Shown here one piece after another: positions 44,342 to 55,821 of a DNA stretch of 64,000 nucleotides. Source of the DNA: Musa acuminata AAA Group. Taxonomy: Eukaryota; Streptophyta; Magnoliopsida; Zingiberales; Musaceae. The translations under genes and the position numbers were made by a program. Under the pieces are notes generated by a model, which saw only the letters and a list, made by a program, of their open reading frames with translations, was not told the origin of the DNA and did no database searches. The stretch is from NCBI RefSeq assembly GCF_036884655.1, contig NC_088331.1, positions 19,740,001 to 19,804,000 of the forward strand, written 5' to 3'. How positions within the stretch are numbered: position 1 is the first letter of the stretch; each line of letters begins with the position of its first letter.

Positions 44342-45732
44342 TGTTGAATCTCAAATTTTGATGATGAAGTCAATTGTCATTTGTTATCTAATCCATATGT
44401 TGAGATAAGTGTGTAGGGTTAACTACGATGGAAGTAAGACATGCAGCAGGAGTTACGCCGGAGTCAAGACCATGATCACGTTGGGGGTTCGAGAGTTCGA
44501 TGGAAGTCTGGACGGTCGTCGGAGGTTTTGCGGGAACAAATCCGAGAAATCCAAGAGCTTGCCAAAGAAGCTCGTTGGAACTCGCCAAGTGGATTGTCGC
44601 AAGTCCAAGAGTTGGCCGGAAGTCCACCGGAGCATCACCGAAGGCTCGTCGGATGTTCGCCGGAAGAAGCGTTTGACGCACCGGAGCAAGTTGCAGTAAA
44701 TGTCTTAAGAAATATCGTAGTTAGCATGTAGATTAAGTTAGGAATGGGAGGTGATCCCATTAACTTAATCTAGGGGCAATTGGGCCCTCGATAGACCCAA
44801 ATTGGGCCGAATAGATCAACCCATTCGGACTAGAATTCCTGCCAAGCGGCGGCACCACCAGGGTCGACGGTGGCACCGCCCAGGAGCTCAGTCTCCTAGG
44901 AAATCTAGGCGGTGTAACCACCCTAGTCAGGCGGTGGCACTGCTTGGGCTTAGTCTCCGAGTGAGACTGGGCGATGCAACCGCCCCAATCAAGCGGTGGC
45001 ATTACCTGGGTTCAATCTCTGAGCGAGACTGGGTGGTGCAACGAACCTTGTCAGATAGTGGCACCACCTAGAGGCTCAGTCTCCGAGTTGCCAGGCAGTT
45101 ATACCACCCCAATTAGGAGGTAGTACCGCCAGGACCCCGAAAATCCGGGAAAAGATATTTTTGAGCTCCAAATTCAAACCAATTTGGGGCCTATATATAC
45201 CCCACCCTTTCCTACACGAAAGGGCACTGAAAGCTTGATCTTACTCTGTGATTTTAGAGCTCAAAAGTGTTGTAAAGGCTAGAAGTTCTCCTCCCTATTT
45301 TCTTCCAAATTTTGATCTTTCAAGAGAGGAGAGAAAATTCTATAAGGGTTGTCTCCTAAGCTCGTCAAAAGGAGTGAAACTGTAAAATGGTGGTTGGCCT
45401 TCGCCTATTGAAGGAAGGCCTCTAGTGGACGTCGGTGACCTCAACAGAAGAGGAAGCCAAAAGTGGATGTAGGTCAAGATTGACCGAACCACTCTAAATC
45501 TCGGTTTGCATTTACTTTATGTTCTCTATCTTAACTGCAAACTGCCTCCATAACTTTACTTTAACTACACTATGCCTAATCTAAGTTAAAGCAATTTCTA
45601 AATCAACTTTCATACTAAAATTGCTTTTATCGTACGAACGTCGTTTTAAATCGTTGAAAGTTTTCCGCTGCACTAACTCACACCCCCCCCCCCCCCCCCA
45701 CCCACCCCCTCTTAGTGCTCTTGATCCTAATA
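44342..45732 (+). repeat. SV3 3' LTR
   Basis: 1391 bp with palindrome array (about 44840-45130), TATA 45191-45199 and a long C tract with one interruption (45685-45710). It differs from the 5' LTR at many positions, showing older insertion than AN2 or NA3. Confidence 0.9.
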
Positions 45733-45737
45733 GAAAT

Positions 45738-46310
45738 TAATCAAGAGTGGGATTATTTCACTCACATTTGTGAAAACAAGTGAGAATTTGGCTGATCCAT
45801 TTACTAAACCTCTTACGAGAGAAGTTGTAAGATCAACTTCAAAATGGATGGGGGTAAAACTCTTAATGAAGTTAATTATACTCTTAATGAAGTTCTAGTT
45901 ATCACCGAATGAGGGTTGAGTTAATTATACTCTTAATGAAGTTTAGTCAAGTTAGGACAAGTATCGCAAAGAGTGACAAAGATACTGTAAGAACTTCACC
46001 TATATGAACTCAGAAGTGGTGCCACTTCGATTGAGAGTTAGAGTTTTCTCTCATAAAAGTTCATAAACTTGGATGAGCCCAAGGCCATATTAGGGCTGAG
46101 CGAGATTTTATGAGGAATACAAGGATATTGTATTTATGTGTGTGGTATCATTGGTGTTGTCATTAGGAATAACAAATTCAAAGCTTTTATGCTATTTGGG
46201 ATTTCGACTTCACTTTGTGATGCTTACACTGAGGTAATATTCAAATCGAAAGATATATTATTTTATTTATAAATACTATTTAATCACTCGGAGAAAATTT
46301 TAAATTTGAA
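45738..46310 (+). pseudogene. pol: TK1 RNase H C-end and 3' untranslated region
   Basis: After SV3, coding for ENLADPFTKPLTREVV (about 45770-45820) ends RNase H. The rest to 46310 is non-coding and contains a 30-base duplication with GAGTTAATTATACTCTTAATG at 45873 and 45919. Confidence 0.8.
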
Positions 46311-46322
46311 TAAGTGAGGGAT
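46311..46322 (+). other. polypurine tract of TK1
   Basis: TAAGTGAGGGAT directly before the 3' LTR. Confidence 0.75.
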
Positions 46323-46722
46323 TGTTATAAATTGTTCAAATTAAAAAAAAGAATTTCTTTTCAAAAGGTTGTGTCTTTTGAAAAAAAATCTTTAAATAGG
46401 CATTTGAGGGTAAATAATGAAGACATCTCTTTCATACTCTTTTTTATTCTCTAAGTGATTGAATTAGATATTTTCTAATTCCTCTTTGAAGATTCTTTAT
46501 TGTTTGCTCAATATAGATCTTCTAAAGGTTTGTCATATCCACTAAAACTATTTGCATCAAATCCATAGTAATCTTATTGAGAAGAGAGTGCAAATATCGT
46601 TTTTAGGAAAGTGTTTATAGACATTTCAAGTCTAAATATATTTCCTATAGTATTCTTGATCTTGTGTTTGTTATTTGTTTCCATAGTGTTTTTATCCTCT
46701 TATTTGTCATATTTTTCTAATA
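46323..46722 (+). repeat. TK1 3' LTR
   Basis: 400 bp; same ends as the 5' LTR (terminal CTAACA changed to CTAATA) but with a 63-base deletion. Followed by TGGAC. Confidence 0.92.
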
Positions 46723-46727
46723 TGGAC

Positions 46728-47014
46728 TTATAGGAGAATGGATCTAACATCCATCTTTTCATGTTGTCTCTATAACTCAGGAGTCATGGAGCCCAACATG
46801 TACTAAATAAGAGTTGAGTCATCTATGTACTTCATGTAGCGAGCGATCTTATCCTTGCTTGCTCCTTTCTCGGGTGTAGGCATCACTGTATCAATGACAT
46901 ACACAATTTTCTCCGTCATGAGAATAATTCTCAAGTTGCAGAGTCAATCCGTATAATTCAGACTAGTGAGGCGGTTGACATCAAGTATGTCATGTAAGGG
47001 ATTGGAAAGTGATA
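46728..47014 (-). pseudogene. gag: AN1 gag, N-terminal part (right of TK1)
   Basis: Minus-strand match to the AN2 gag N-terminus (53650-53941): [13 protein letters not shown], [17 protein letters not shown] and HYM/STL segments are recognisable with stops and changes (for example TAG near 46804). The start ATG corresponds to about 47012. The gag is continued on the other side of TK1 at 23931-24024. Confidence 0.82.
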
Positions 47015-48538
47015 TTTTATTTAAAATAAAGATGCAACTGAAATAGATAACATACAGATTTTGTAGAAAAATAAACAAATAAGATATGGACTTCTATCTT
47101 CTTAATCTACTCCCACTATTTTTCTAGTGAGTCACATGACACCCTTAGCATATGAAATAGAAGTCTCTAGTAGACTTCTAGTAGGGATTGACATCCAATC
47201 AACATCTTATGGTACCCTCAAGGGACTCGACCAATCATACTAAGCCCAAAAGGTAGGCAACTCTTGTTGATCACAACTCCTTATGATTCCCATCCTGTTT
47301 GGCCTCTGAACCATCATGGCCTTGAGGGACTCGACCAACTATGACGTTCGGTTAAGTCAACACATTCGTTACAAGATGAGTATGATTCGATGGTATACCC
47401 TCAAGAGACTCGACTAAGCATACCATGTCCTCAGGTCACCGATGACATCTCTATGTCATAGGTAAGATAGCAAATCACAACATAGGTGAGACTTGAGGGA
47501 CTCAACCAACTCAACCTACATCGGGAATCGATCTCTACTTATAACAATGGAAGGCCATGTGGGTTAATCTAATTGCCTCACATTTACCGACTTAATATTA
47601 TCGAGAGAGGAGATTTTGATTCAATCTCCCAACATAATGTATCACACATATACATATTTAATATATATATATGTACATCACATGCAAATATATATACATA
47701 TCTAGTAGGTGTATAATCAATCACACATCATATAAGCAATGACACCAGATGATCATTGACCATATCCTAATATAATCAAGCCTAAGCTAGTGAGCTTGAT
47801 TACTCATATCAAGATCTATGTGTGCAACAGCGCATCTCCATGCCCTGTGATCGTCCATCTCATCATCATCAGTTTCGTCGGTATCTTGGCTCTTCTTCAT
47901 GCGTTACGATCGTCTGTCTTGGCCTCGTAGGTTCCACTATTGCTTATACGCTCCCACTATGCCTTCTTATATCATTACAACTTAATCATAGGCACACAGG
48001 CCCAACAATAAACGAAAAATAAATTGGAAACTCGTAGGCCCCAATAATAATAATAATCACATCACATGTACACATACATCATATGGTCCATGATCATCCG
48101 TCAACATCATACATCACATGTACACATTACCATGTAGGACTACTAGATAATAATAATTAATTAAATTATTTTAATTAATTATATTTAATATTTTAGGAAG
48201 CCTACCATAGGGTTACCTACATCACAGGTTCCCCACATGGTAGGTAGTTCCATCTTAAGTAAGAAAATTTTACCATATAGAGACTCCTCGAAAACTAGGA
48301 ATCCTAGGCCACTGGATTGCCTTGCATGGCTAGGAAACCCTAGCCACCAAGGAATCCCATACAGCTAGTAAACTATGGCTGCAGAGCTGCTATGGCCTGT
48401 AGGTGCCCCATGCATCCAGAACTCTTGGCAGCTTGGGCAACCCCTATGGCCAAGAAACCCTGACCACCAAGGGTGCCCTCTTGCAACCAGGAAACTAGGC
48501 TGTAGGGGCTGCCATGCAGCAGGTTGAGGGCAGCCATG
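47015..48538 (-). other. AN1 5' leader, non-coding, left of AN2
   Basis: Matches the AN2 leader (53942-55085) up to about 48200, then differs: AN2 has a GC-rich block (55200-55700), whereas AN1 has repeats of the CCAAGGAA(T)CCC / GGAAACC type. Contains four diverged copies of the leader motif CTCGAGGGACTCGACCAA at 47217, 47321, 47400 and 47492. Interrupted at 48538 by AN2 (CCATG); the leader resumes at 57317. No credible frame. Confidence 0.75.
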
Positions 48539-50033
48539 TGTTGGGAAATCATAGGGGGCGACATCATATGCGCAGCGGAAGAACAAGAAAACAAAAAATC
48601 CCCGATTCCCAAAAAGATGTTCATCGTCGTGCGAAGATTGGTGCGCAAAATCCGCAAAAAACATAAAACTGCGTATAGAGATTGTGTTACCTAGGGAGAT
48701 CGTATATCCCTGTTTCCTTGCAGATCCTTAGGAGAGGGTGAAGGAGGTCAAGCGTCCTCCTCTCTAGCGGTGATCCACACAGCAGGGTTGCGACGACGCT
48801 CCTCAAAACTCCAGGCCTACTCTGAGGGGAGAGGGAGAGGAGAATAGGAAGGGCAAGCAAAGACTCTAGCCTATGAGGCTGTGAATCCCTCCTATTTATA
48901 GAGATCCCGTGTCAAAACCCTAATGGGTCCTTTCCCTAGTGGGTATTGGATCTGCATCCAATAAGACAAGGGCTCCGTCGGATATCTCATATCCGAACCT
49001 CTACTCATCGCAATGCCTACCATATGTGTGTGACCCTCTAGGCCCAATATCGAGCTGGCCGTGAGTCATACCTGTCAGAACTCCTTCTAACTCAGTGAAT
49101 TATTATCTCTGTAATAATTCACTCGACTCATCGACTACGGAAGTACTAGGCCACTACGCCGTAGTCCCCAGACGATATAGGGGAATCCAATCCATTGGAC
49201 CTGTCTGTCCTCAGTTACCATATACCTATAGTCCCTCATCCATCTAATATCCCAGAGACCGTATATCGAGCATGGTGCTGTCAGACCCATACGGTTTCTA
49301 CTCGAGTCTCGCTCTAATCGGATTCTCCCGGAGAACTCTTTCTCTCTCAACCCGAATGACCCTGGCCAGGGATTTGTCTGAGCAAGAACACATGGGATAT
49401 TCCTCTCATGATACCGAGAGTGGATGATCCTCTATCGACACTCAATAGCCCTCGTAAGGTCGACTACCACTCCCAATGACCAGCTGTACTAGATCTGGGA
49501 ACAGCCAAACCTATAAGTCTGGTATCAAAGAGTGGAGCACTCATACAGGACATCCTTGGTGTCTCAAGTCTAAGAACCAGATACACCACTAGGACTACGG
49601 AATCGTTGTCTGACAATAAGGCATCATCAACCATCCAGCATTCCGTAAGCGGATCAATCAGTGAACTCATTCTCCAATGAGCACCTGTACTGTATCCCTA
49701 GTGTCCCTACACAAGCAGCTATGAGACCAGCTGCATCCATCATATGGACGGGTATACAGCACACCAGTCTATCCGGTTATCACGATGTCCCTCTCGAGTA
49801 ACCTATGACCGGGATTATTTAGGATATGTGTTTAAAGGTGAATCGATCTCATTATCGTGATCTCATCACGATCCGATTCCCATTGCATAAATCCAAGGAC
49901 ATCACAATATATATGCATTTATGCAATAGTTATAAAGTGATATACGCCAAAATATAATAAGCAAAAAGATTCTGTATCAAGTCACACGTGCCATCACTCA
50001 CGTGATTGGCTTGCTGGGCACTTATGACTAGCA
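48539..50033 (-). repeat. AN2 3' LTR
   Basis: 1495 bp, TGTTGGGAAATC...GACTAGCA as read on plus (minus-strand LTR reads TGCTAGTC...TTCCCAACA). TATA at 48893-48901 (minus). Confidence 0.95.
48893..48901 (-). promoter_or_regulatory. TATA box of AN2 3' LTR
   Basis: CTATAAATA on the minus strand; identical in the 5' LTR at 56176-56184. Confidence 0.75.
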
Positions 50034-50045
50034 ATCTCCCACTTG
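50034..50045 (-). other. polypurine tract of AN2
   Basis: On the minus strand CAAGTGGGAGAT directly before the 3' LTR. Confidence 0.8.
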
Positions 50046-50047
50046 AC

Positions 50048-50869
50048 CTAAAGCCAATCACCTATGTGTCTGATCCCCATCAGACCCCTGTGACGCTCAA
50101 AGACAATCTGAGACAATGGCTTTGTTAGTGGATCTGCAATGTTATCTTCGGATGGAACTCTTTCCACTGCTACATCTCCTCGAGTCACGATCTCTCTGAT
50201 AAGGTGGAACCTCCTCAGAACATGCTTAGATTTCTGATGAGACCTAGGTTCCTTCGCTTGAGCAATTGCCCCGTTGTTGTCGCAATATAGGGAAATCGGC
50301 TCCTCACTATCCGGCACGACTCCCAAATCTGTGATGAACTTCTTCAACCAGACTCCCTCCTTTGCTGCATCTGATGCAGCAATGTACTCCGCCTCTGTGG
50401 TCGAGTCAGCAGTGGTATTTTGCTTGGAACTCTTCCAGCACACTGCTCCTCCATTCAAGGTGTACACATACCCTGAATTCGACTTGCTATCATCGACATC
50501 AGACTGAAAACTTGAGTCAGTGTAGCCTTCAACCTTAAGGCTATTACCTCCATATACTAGTAAAAGATCCTTAGTCCTTCTCAAGTACTTAAGGATACAC
50601 TTTACTGCTTTCCAGTGCTCCAAGCCTGGATCCGCCTGATACCTGCTCGTGACACTCAGAGCATGCGCTATATCAGGCCTAGTACATAGCATGGCATACA
50701 TGATAGACCCTATTGCTGAGGCATAAGGTATCATATCCATGTTCGCCCTTTCTTCTGGAGTCTTTGGGGACATACTCGTAGAAAGCGATATCCCATGTCT
50801 CATCGGTATGAGACCTCTTTTGGAATTTTCCATGCCAAACCTTTTGACAATAGTTTCTATGTACCTGGA
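50048..50869 (-). CDS. pol: AN2 RNase H part of pol, downstream of the amber codon
   Basis: In the same frame as the upstream 1023 codons, separated from them only by the TAG at 50870-50872; the first Met is at 50833. Motifs: KRFGMENSKRG linker, SAIGSIMYAMLCTRPDIA, EGYTDSSFQSD (catalytic Asp), ADSTTEAEYIAASDAAKE, LYCDNNGAI, SKHVLRRFHLIRE and ADPLTKPLSQ. Ends at TGA/stop 50048, three bases from the PPT. It would degrade RNA in RNA-DNA hybrids. Without reading through the TAG it would not be made as part of the polyprotein. Confidence 0.9.
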   Translation of the reverse strand, partial: SRYIETIVKRFGMENSKRGLIPMRHGISLSTSMSPKTPEERANMDMIPYASAIGSIMYAMLCTRPDIAHALSVTSRYQADPGLEHWKAVKCILKYLRRTKDLLLVYGGNSLKVEGYTDSSFQSDVDDSKSNSGYVYTLNGGAVCWKSSKQNTTADSTTEAEYIAASDAAKEGVWLKKFITDLGVVPDSEEPISLYCDNNGAIAQAKEPRSHQKSKHVLRRFHLIREIVTRGDVAVERVPSEDNIADPLTKPLSQIVFERHRGLMGIRHIGDWL

Positions 50870-53800
50870 CTAGGACAAGCCAAGCATCCTTTTGGATCTA
50901 TCTCTATAGATTCTAATCCCCAAGATATAAGATGCTTCTCCTAAGTCCTTCATGGAGAAGTGTCTAGATAACCAAGCCTTTATTGTGGATAGCATTCCTA
51001 TGTCATTCCCAATGATGAGGATGTCATCCACATATAACACCAAAAAGCTAATAGCGCTCCCACTTACCTTTCTGTATACACAAGGCTCATCTTCGTTCTT
51101 AACGAAGTCATAAGATCTGATTGCCTCATCAAATCTTATGTTCCAACTTCGGGAAGCTTGATTTAGTCCATAAATGGATCTAAGCAACCTACACACCTTA
51201 TCTGGGCAGTTCTTGGACACGAATCCCTCAGGTTGCATCATATACACCTCCTCCTCCAGGTTCCCGTTGAGGAATGCGGTTTTCACATCCATCTGCCAGA
51301 TCTCATAATCATAGTGTGCTGCAATAGCCAATAGAATTCTGATGGATTTTAGCATTGCTACGGGTGAGAAAGTTTCGTCGTAGTCAACACCTTGCCTTTG
51401 ACGATACCCCTTAGCCACTAGCCTTGCTTTATAGGTCTCTACCTTTCCATCTACTCCGATCTTTTTCTTAAAGATCCACTTGCAACCGATGGGTACAATA
51501 CCTTCGGGTGCATCAACTAGGTTCCAAACCTTATTGGAGTACATAGAATCCATCTCAGAATTCATGGCTTCTTTCCACTTCCCGGAGTCTATACTCATAA
51601 TAGCCTCCTTGTAGGTCTGAGGATCAATATCCTCTACATCCTCTGTTCTAATATGTCCCACATATCTCTCAGGAGGATGGGATACTCTATCAGACCTGCG
51701 TAAAGTTGAAACTTGTGTATTAGATACCTGAACAGACTCGGGCTGTAGAGTGGTGCTTGAGCTTGGTTCTCCAACCTCGCTCAATTCTATCATTCTCCCA
51801 CTGTCTCCGTCAAGAATGTGTTCCTTCTCAAGGAACAGTGCTCTCTTAGCTACAAAGACCTTTTGGTCCTCGAGATGATAGAAGTAATACCCACAAGTTT
51901 CCTTGGGGTATCCCACAAATTTACATCGCCCTGTCCTTGATTCTAACTTATCGGGGTTGTGTCTTTTAACATGGGCAGAGCAGCCCCAAATCTTAACTAC
52001 TTTAAGATCAGGCTTCTTCCCTTTCCATATCTCATATGGTGTAGACACCACCGACTTAGTTGGAACTCTGTTCAGAAGGTAAGCTGCGGTTTCTAGGGCA
52101 TATCCCCAGAATGAGATGGGTAGGTCAGCGAAACTCATCATGGACCGTACCATATCTAATAATGTACGATTTCTCCTTTCAGAGACACCATTGAGCTGAG
52201 GTGTATAAGGAGGTGTCCATTGGGATAATATCCCATGGTCCTTGAGGAAGTGAGTAAACTCTGTACTTAAGTACTCACCTCCTCGATCTGATCGAAGAGT
52301 TTTGATACTCTTTCCAGTCTGGTTCTCCACCTCATTCTTATACTCTCTGAATTTCTCAAAGGCCTCGGACTTGTACTTCATTAAGTACACATATCCATAC
52401 CTTGAGAAATCATCAGTAAATGTAATGAAGTAGGAGTAACCTCCAATGGCATGAGTTGACATGGGTCCACATACATCACTATGTATGAGTTCCAACAACT
52501 CAGTGGCTCTCTCTCCAGTTCCACTAAATGGAGAGTTGGTCAGTTTTCCACGAATGCAAAGCTCACAAGTTGCATATGACACATAGTCAAATGGATCTAG
52601 ATATCCATCATTTAGCAACTTTTGAATCCTTCTTTCATGGATGTGACCTAGCCTACAATGCCACAGGTATGCACTGTTCAACTCATCTCGTTTCCTTTTG
52701 GACACATTTACATTCATGATTTGTGGAGTGGTGTCTAACATAAATGAACCATTATGCAATGTTCCTTTCGTGATGATCTTATCATCTAATAATATCGAAC
52801 AACCATTGTTCTCAAAAACAAATTTATATCCACTAACTGTTAAACATGAAATGGAGATAATGTTTTTGATAATAGAAGGAACAAAATAACATGCATCTAA
52901 TGCAATAAAAGCTCTACTAGGCAGATGTAGGGCGACCTCGCCAACAGCTAATACAGCAACTTTTGCTCCATTACCCATCTTGAGGTCCATCTCGCCTCTC
53001 TCTAGTCTCCTAGGCCTTGCCAGAACCTGCAACGAATTGCATATATGATAAGCACTACCGGTATCTAATACCCATGTGTTATCATAAGAGTCTGACAAAT
53101 GGAGACTGATCATGAATGTACCTGAAGCTTCATCAAGCTTTTGTTTCGCCCTTTCTGCAAGGTACTCTTTGCAGTTTCTCTTCCAGTGCCCATCTTTACC
53201 ACAGTGGAAGCACTGGCCTTTGTCCTTTGTTGGGTCTTTCTTAGCAACCTTTGCTTTACCTTGTTTGCCCTTGCCCTTTCCCTTCTTAAGGGACCTTTCT
53301 GCTTTCCTTTTCTTTCTGGTCTCACCAGTGTAGAGAACTGGCTTCTCTTTCTTAATAGTACTCTCTGCCTCCCTCAACATATTGAGGAGCTCTGGGAGAG
53401 TCACCTCAAGCTTGTTCATATTAAAATTCATTATGAACTGTGAAAAGGAATCTGGTAGGGACTGAAGCACAATGTCCACACACAAGTTATCCTCTAGGAC
53501 CATTCCTAGACCTGTGAGTTTCTCTATCCACTCAATCATCTTTAGGACATGGTTTTGAACCGGTGTCCCCTCAGTCATCCTAGCGTGGAAAAGGCTCTTG
53601 GATATCTCATATCGTTGAGTCCTTCCCTGTTCCTCAAACAATTTACGGACATGTAGGAGAATGGATCTGGCATCCATCTTTTCATGTTGTCTCTGTAACT
53701 CTGGAGTCATAGAGCCCAACATATAGCACTGAGCAAGAGTGGAGTCATCAATGTACTTCACGTAGCGAGCGATCTCATCCTCGCTTGCCCCTTCTTCGGG

Positions 53801-53941
53801 CGTAGGCATCACTGTATCAAGGACGTACACGATTTTCTCCGCTGTGAGAACAATTCTCAAGTTACGGAGCCAATCCGTATAATTTGGACCAGTGAGGCGG
53901 TTGACATCAAGTATGCCACGTAAGGGATTTGAAAGCGACAT
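50870..53941 (-). CDS. gag-pol: AN2 gag-protease-integrase-reverse transcriptase polyprotein, 1023 aa to an amber stop
   Basis: Start chosen at the ATG of [11 protein letters not shown] (53941), the conserved gag start also visible in AN1; an upstream Met 8 codons earlier is less likely. Gag capsid domain residues 1-200, then a Lys/Gly-rich linker and a CCHC knuckle [14 protein letters not shown] (residues 244-257). Protease [10 protein letters not shown] with catalytic Asp at residue 293. Integrase zinc segment [11 protein letters not shown] ... CELCIRGK, core [24 protein letters not shown] (D, D, E). [53 protein letters not shown] at about residue 970. All catalytic residues are present. 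A TAG at 50870, which looks like CAG to TAG, ends it before RNase H. This is the most intact coding region in the window. Confidence 0.93.
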   Translation of the reverse strand: MSLSNPLRGILDVNRLTGPNYTDWLRNLRIVLTAEKIVYVLDTVMPTPEEGASEDEIARYVKYIDDSTLAQCYMLGSMTPELQRQHEKMDARSILLHVRKLFEEQGRTQRYEISKSLFHARMTEGTPVQNHVLKMIEWIEKLTGLGMVLEDNLCVDIVLQSLPDSFSQFIMNFNMNKLEVTLPELLNMLREAESTIKKEKPVLYTGETRKKRKAERSLKKGKGKGKQGKAKVAKKDPTKDKGQCFHCGKDGHWKRNCKEYLAERAKQKLDEASGTFMISLHLSDSYDNTWVLDTGSAYHICNSLQVLARPRRLERGEMDLKMGNGAKVAVLAVGEVALHLPSRAFIALDACYFVPSIIKNIISISCLTVSGYKFVFENNGCSILLDDKIITKGTLHNGSFMLDTTPQIMNVNVSKRKRDELNSAYLWHCRLGHIHERRIQKLLNDGYLDPFDYVSYATCELCIRGKLTNSPFSGTGERATELLELIHSDVCGPMSTHAIGGYSYFITFTDDFSRYGYVYLMKYKSEAFEKFREYKNEVENQTGKSIKTLRSDRGGEYLSTEFTHFLKDHGILSQWTPPYTPQLNGVSERRNRTLLDMVRSMMSFADLPISFWGYALETAAYLLNRVPTKSVVSTPYEIWKGKKPDLKVVKIWGCSAHVKRHNPDKLESRTGRCKFVGYPKETCGYYFYHLEDQKVFVAKRALFLEKEHILDGDSGRMIELSEVGEPSSSTTLQPESVQVSNTQVSTLRRSDRVSHPPERYVGHIRTEDVEDIDPQTYKEAIMSIDSGKWKEAMNSEMDSMYSNKVWNLVDAPEGIVPIGCKWIFKKKIGVDGKVETYKARLVAKGYRQRQGVDYDETFSPVAMLKSIRILLAIAAHYDYEIWQMDVKTAFLNGNLEEEVYMMQPEGFVSKNCPDKVCRLLRSIYGLNQASRSWNIRFDEAIRSYDFVKNEDEPCVYRKVSGSAISFLVLYVDDILIIGNDIGMLSTIKAWLSRHFSMKDLGEASYILGIRIYRDRSKRMLGLS

Positions 53942-55808
53942 TTTCTGAAAATAAAGATGTAGCAAAAATGAATAACATGCAGATTTTGCAAGAAATAAAC
54001 TATCAAGATATGGACTTCTATCTTAATATGCTCCCACTATTTTACTAACGAGTCACGCGACACCCTCAGCACGTGAAACGGAAGTCTCCGGCAGACTTCT
54101 AGTGGGGATCAGGATCCAATCAGCGTCTTAGTGTAACCTCGAGGGACTCGACCAATCACACTAAGCCTAAAAGGTAGACAACTCTTGCCGATCACAACTC
54201 CTTGTGATTCCCGTCCTGTTCGGCCTCCGAATCACCATGGCCTCGAGGGACTCGACCAACCATGATGCTCGGTTAAGTCAACACCTTCGTTACAAGATGA
54301 GTCTGATTTGATGATATACCCTCGAGGGACTCGACCAAGCATATCATGCCCTCAGGTCACCGGTGACATCTCTATGTCGTAAGCAAGATAGCGAATCGCG
54401 ATATAGGTGAGTCTCGAGGGACTCGACCAACTCAACCTACACCAGGATTCGGTTCCTACTCATAACGATGGAAGGCCACGTGGGTCAATCTAATTGCCTC
54501 ACGTTTACCGACTTAATTTTATCGAGAGATGTTTCTATGATTTGGTCTCCTAATATGACATGTCACACATATACATATTTAATATATATCTACATCGCAT
54601 GCAAATATATATACATATCTAGTATGTGTATAAGCAATCACACCAGATGATCATGGACCATAACCTAATATGATTAGGCCCGAGCCAGTAGGCCTAATCA
54701 CTCACATCAAGATCTATGTGTGCAACGGTGCATCTCCATGCCTTGTGATCTTCCATCTCGTCCTCGTCAGTTCCGTCGACATCTTGATGCATCTCCATGC
54801 ATCACGATCGTCCGTCTCGTGGGTCCCGCTATGGCTTCCACGCTCCCGCTGCGCCTCCTCATGTGATTACAACTTAATCATAGGCACGCAGGTCCGACAA
54901 TAAACGAGAAATATAATGGAGGTTCGCAGACCTCAATAATAATAATCACAAGTACACACATCACACGGTCCATGATCATCCGTCCACTCATCATACATCA
55001 CATGTATAAATAATCATCATCATGTAGGACTACTAGATAATAATAAAAATAATAATCAACTAAACCTTTTAATTAATTAATATTTTCTGAAATCAGGGAT
55101 ATATTGGGAATTTCTCAATTCCTAAGGGTATTTTCGTAATTTGGACAAAAGACAGAAACTGGAATTTCTCAAATTCCGAGGGGGCAAAACTGTCTTTTTG
55201 CCCAGAAAACCCTAATGCCCTTCTCCCCCTTGCTGCTGCGCCGCCGCCGCCGCCACCCTGCTGGCGGCGGCCTGTGCGGCGAGGGCGAGGGCACTGCCCT
55301 CGCCTGCAGGTGGCACGCCCGCTGGGGTCGCTGCCGCTGCAGGTGGGCGCCCCCGCGGGCGCCGCCGCCTCCGCGGGCGGTTCTGCCCGCGAGTCAGCGC
55401 CCGCAGGTGGTGCTGTCTCGCTGGCGGCCGCCCCTGCGGGGTTTTTGCCCGTGGGAGCAGCGGCCACAGGCGCCGCTGCCCTGCGGTGCATCAGCCCGCG
55501 CTGCTGCCCCGCGGCGCCTCTGCCCGCGGGCTCAGTGGCCGCAGGCGCTTCTACCGAGCGGGCTGCCAGCCCCGCCGGCCGCAAGCCTGCTGCAAGCAGA
55601 CCGCCGGCCGGCTGCTGCAGGCACAGCGCTTGCACATGCGCCGGCGCTGTGCTGCCTGGCTGCGGTTGCGGCTGGCTGCAGGCATGCAGATCGAGGGCAG
55701 CAACTGTTGCTGCCCTTCCTTGCTTTTGCGTCAACGATTTTGACGTCAATATTCTTCCTAAACACAACACACGCAGTTCAAAAACCAATCATTCGCACGA
55801 ACAACCTG
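53942..55808 (-). other. AN2 5' leader, long, with GC-rich block
   Basis: 1.87 kb between PBS and gag ATG. Part near gag (54130-54430) has four copies of CTCGAGGGACTCGACCAA at 54138, 54242, 54321 and 54413. The 55200-55700 part is very GC-rich with GCCGCC/GCAGGC words, unlike anything else in the window and absent from AN1. Frames there are open on both strands (up to 238 codons) because of base composition; I do not call them genes. Short TA-rich microsatellite-like sequence lies at 54555-54620. Confidence 0.8.
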
Positions 55809-55820
55809 GCTCTGATACCA
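55809..55820 (-). other. primer-binding site of AN2
   Basis: TGGTATCAGAGC on the minus strand, one base past the LTR end. Confidence 0.92.
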
Positions 55821-55821
55821 C

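Larger units (their letters stand above)
36966..45732 (+). mobile_element. SV3: Sirevirus-type Copia element, complete but decayed
   Basis: 8767 bp with LTRs of 1356 and 1391 bp and target duplication GAAAT (36961-36965 and 45733-45737). PBS, gag, PR-INT-RT-RH, non-coding 3' region and PPT are all present in order. It has many stops and small indels. The last two bases of the right LTR read TA where CA is usual. Inserted in TK1 RNase H. Confidence 0.93.
24025..46722 (+). mobile_element. TK1: Tork-like Copia element carrying two nested insertions
   Basis: LTRs at 24025-24487 and 46323-46722, target duplication TGGAC at 24020-24024 and 46723-46727. The span is 22.7 kb, but subtracting NA3 and SV3 leaves about 5.3 kb, a normal size for a short Copia element. 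Domain order gag-PR-INT-RT-RH on the plus strand is Copia; Tork-type is my best lineage guess. All domains carry stops or frameshifts, and key residues are changed, so it has long been dead. Confidence 0.9.

Noticed and set aside
47640..47710. TATATA-rich stretch as an origin or matrix-attachment site
   Set aside because: Simple AT repeat in the AN1 leader, also in AN2; no further support.
49135..49670. Frames of 71 and 68 codons in the AN2 LTRs, repeated at 56418 and 56747
   Set aside because: They recur only because the LTRs are near-identical; no start context or family support.
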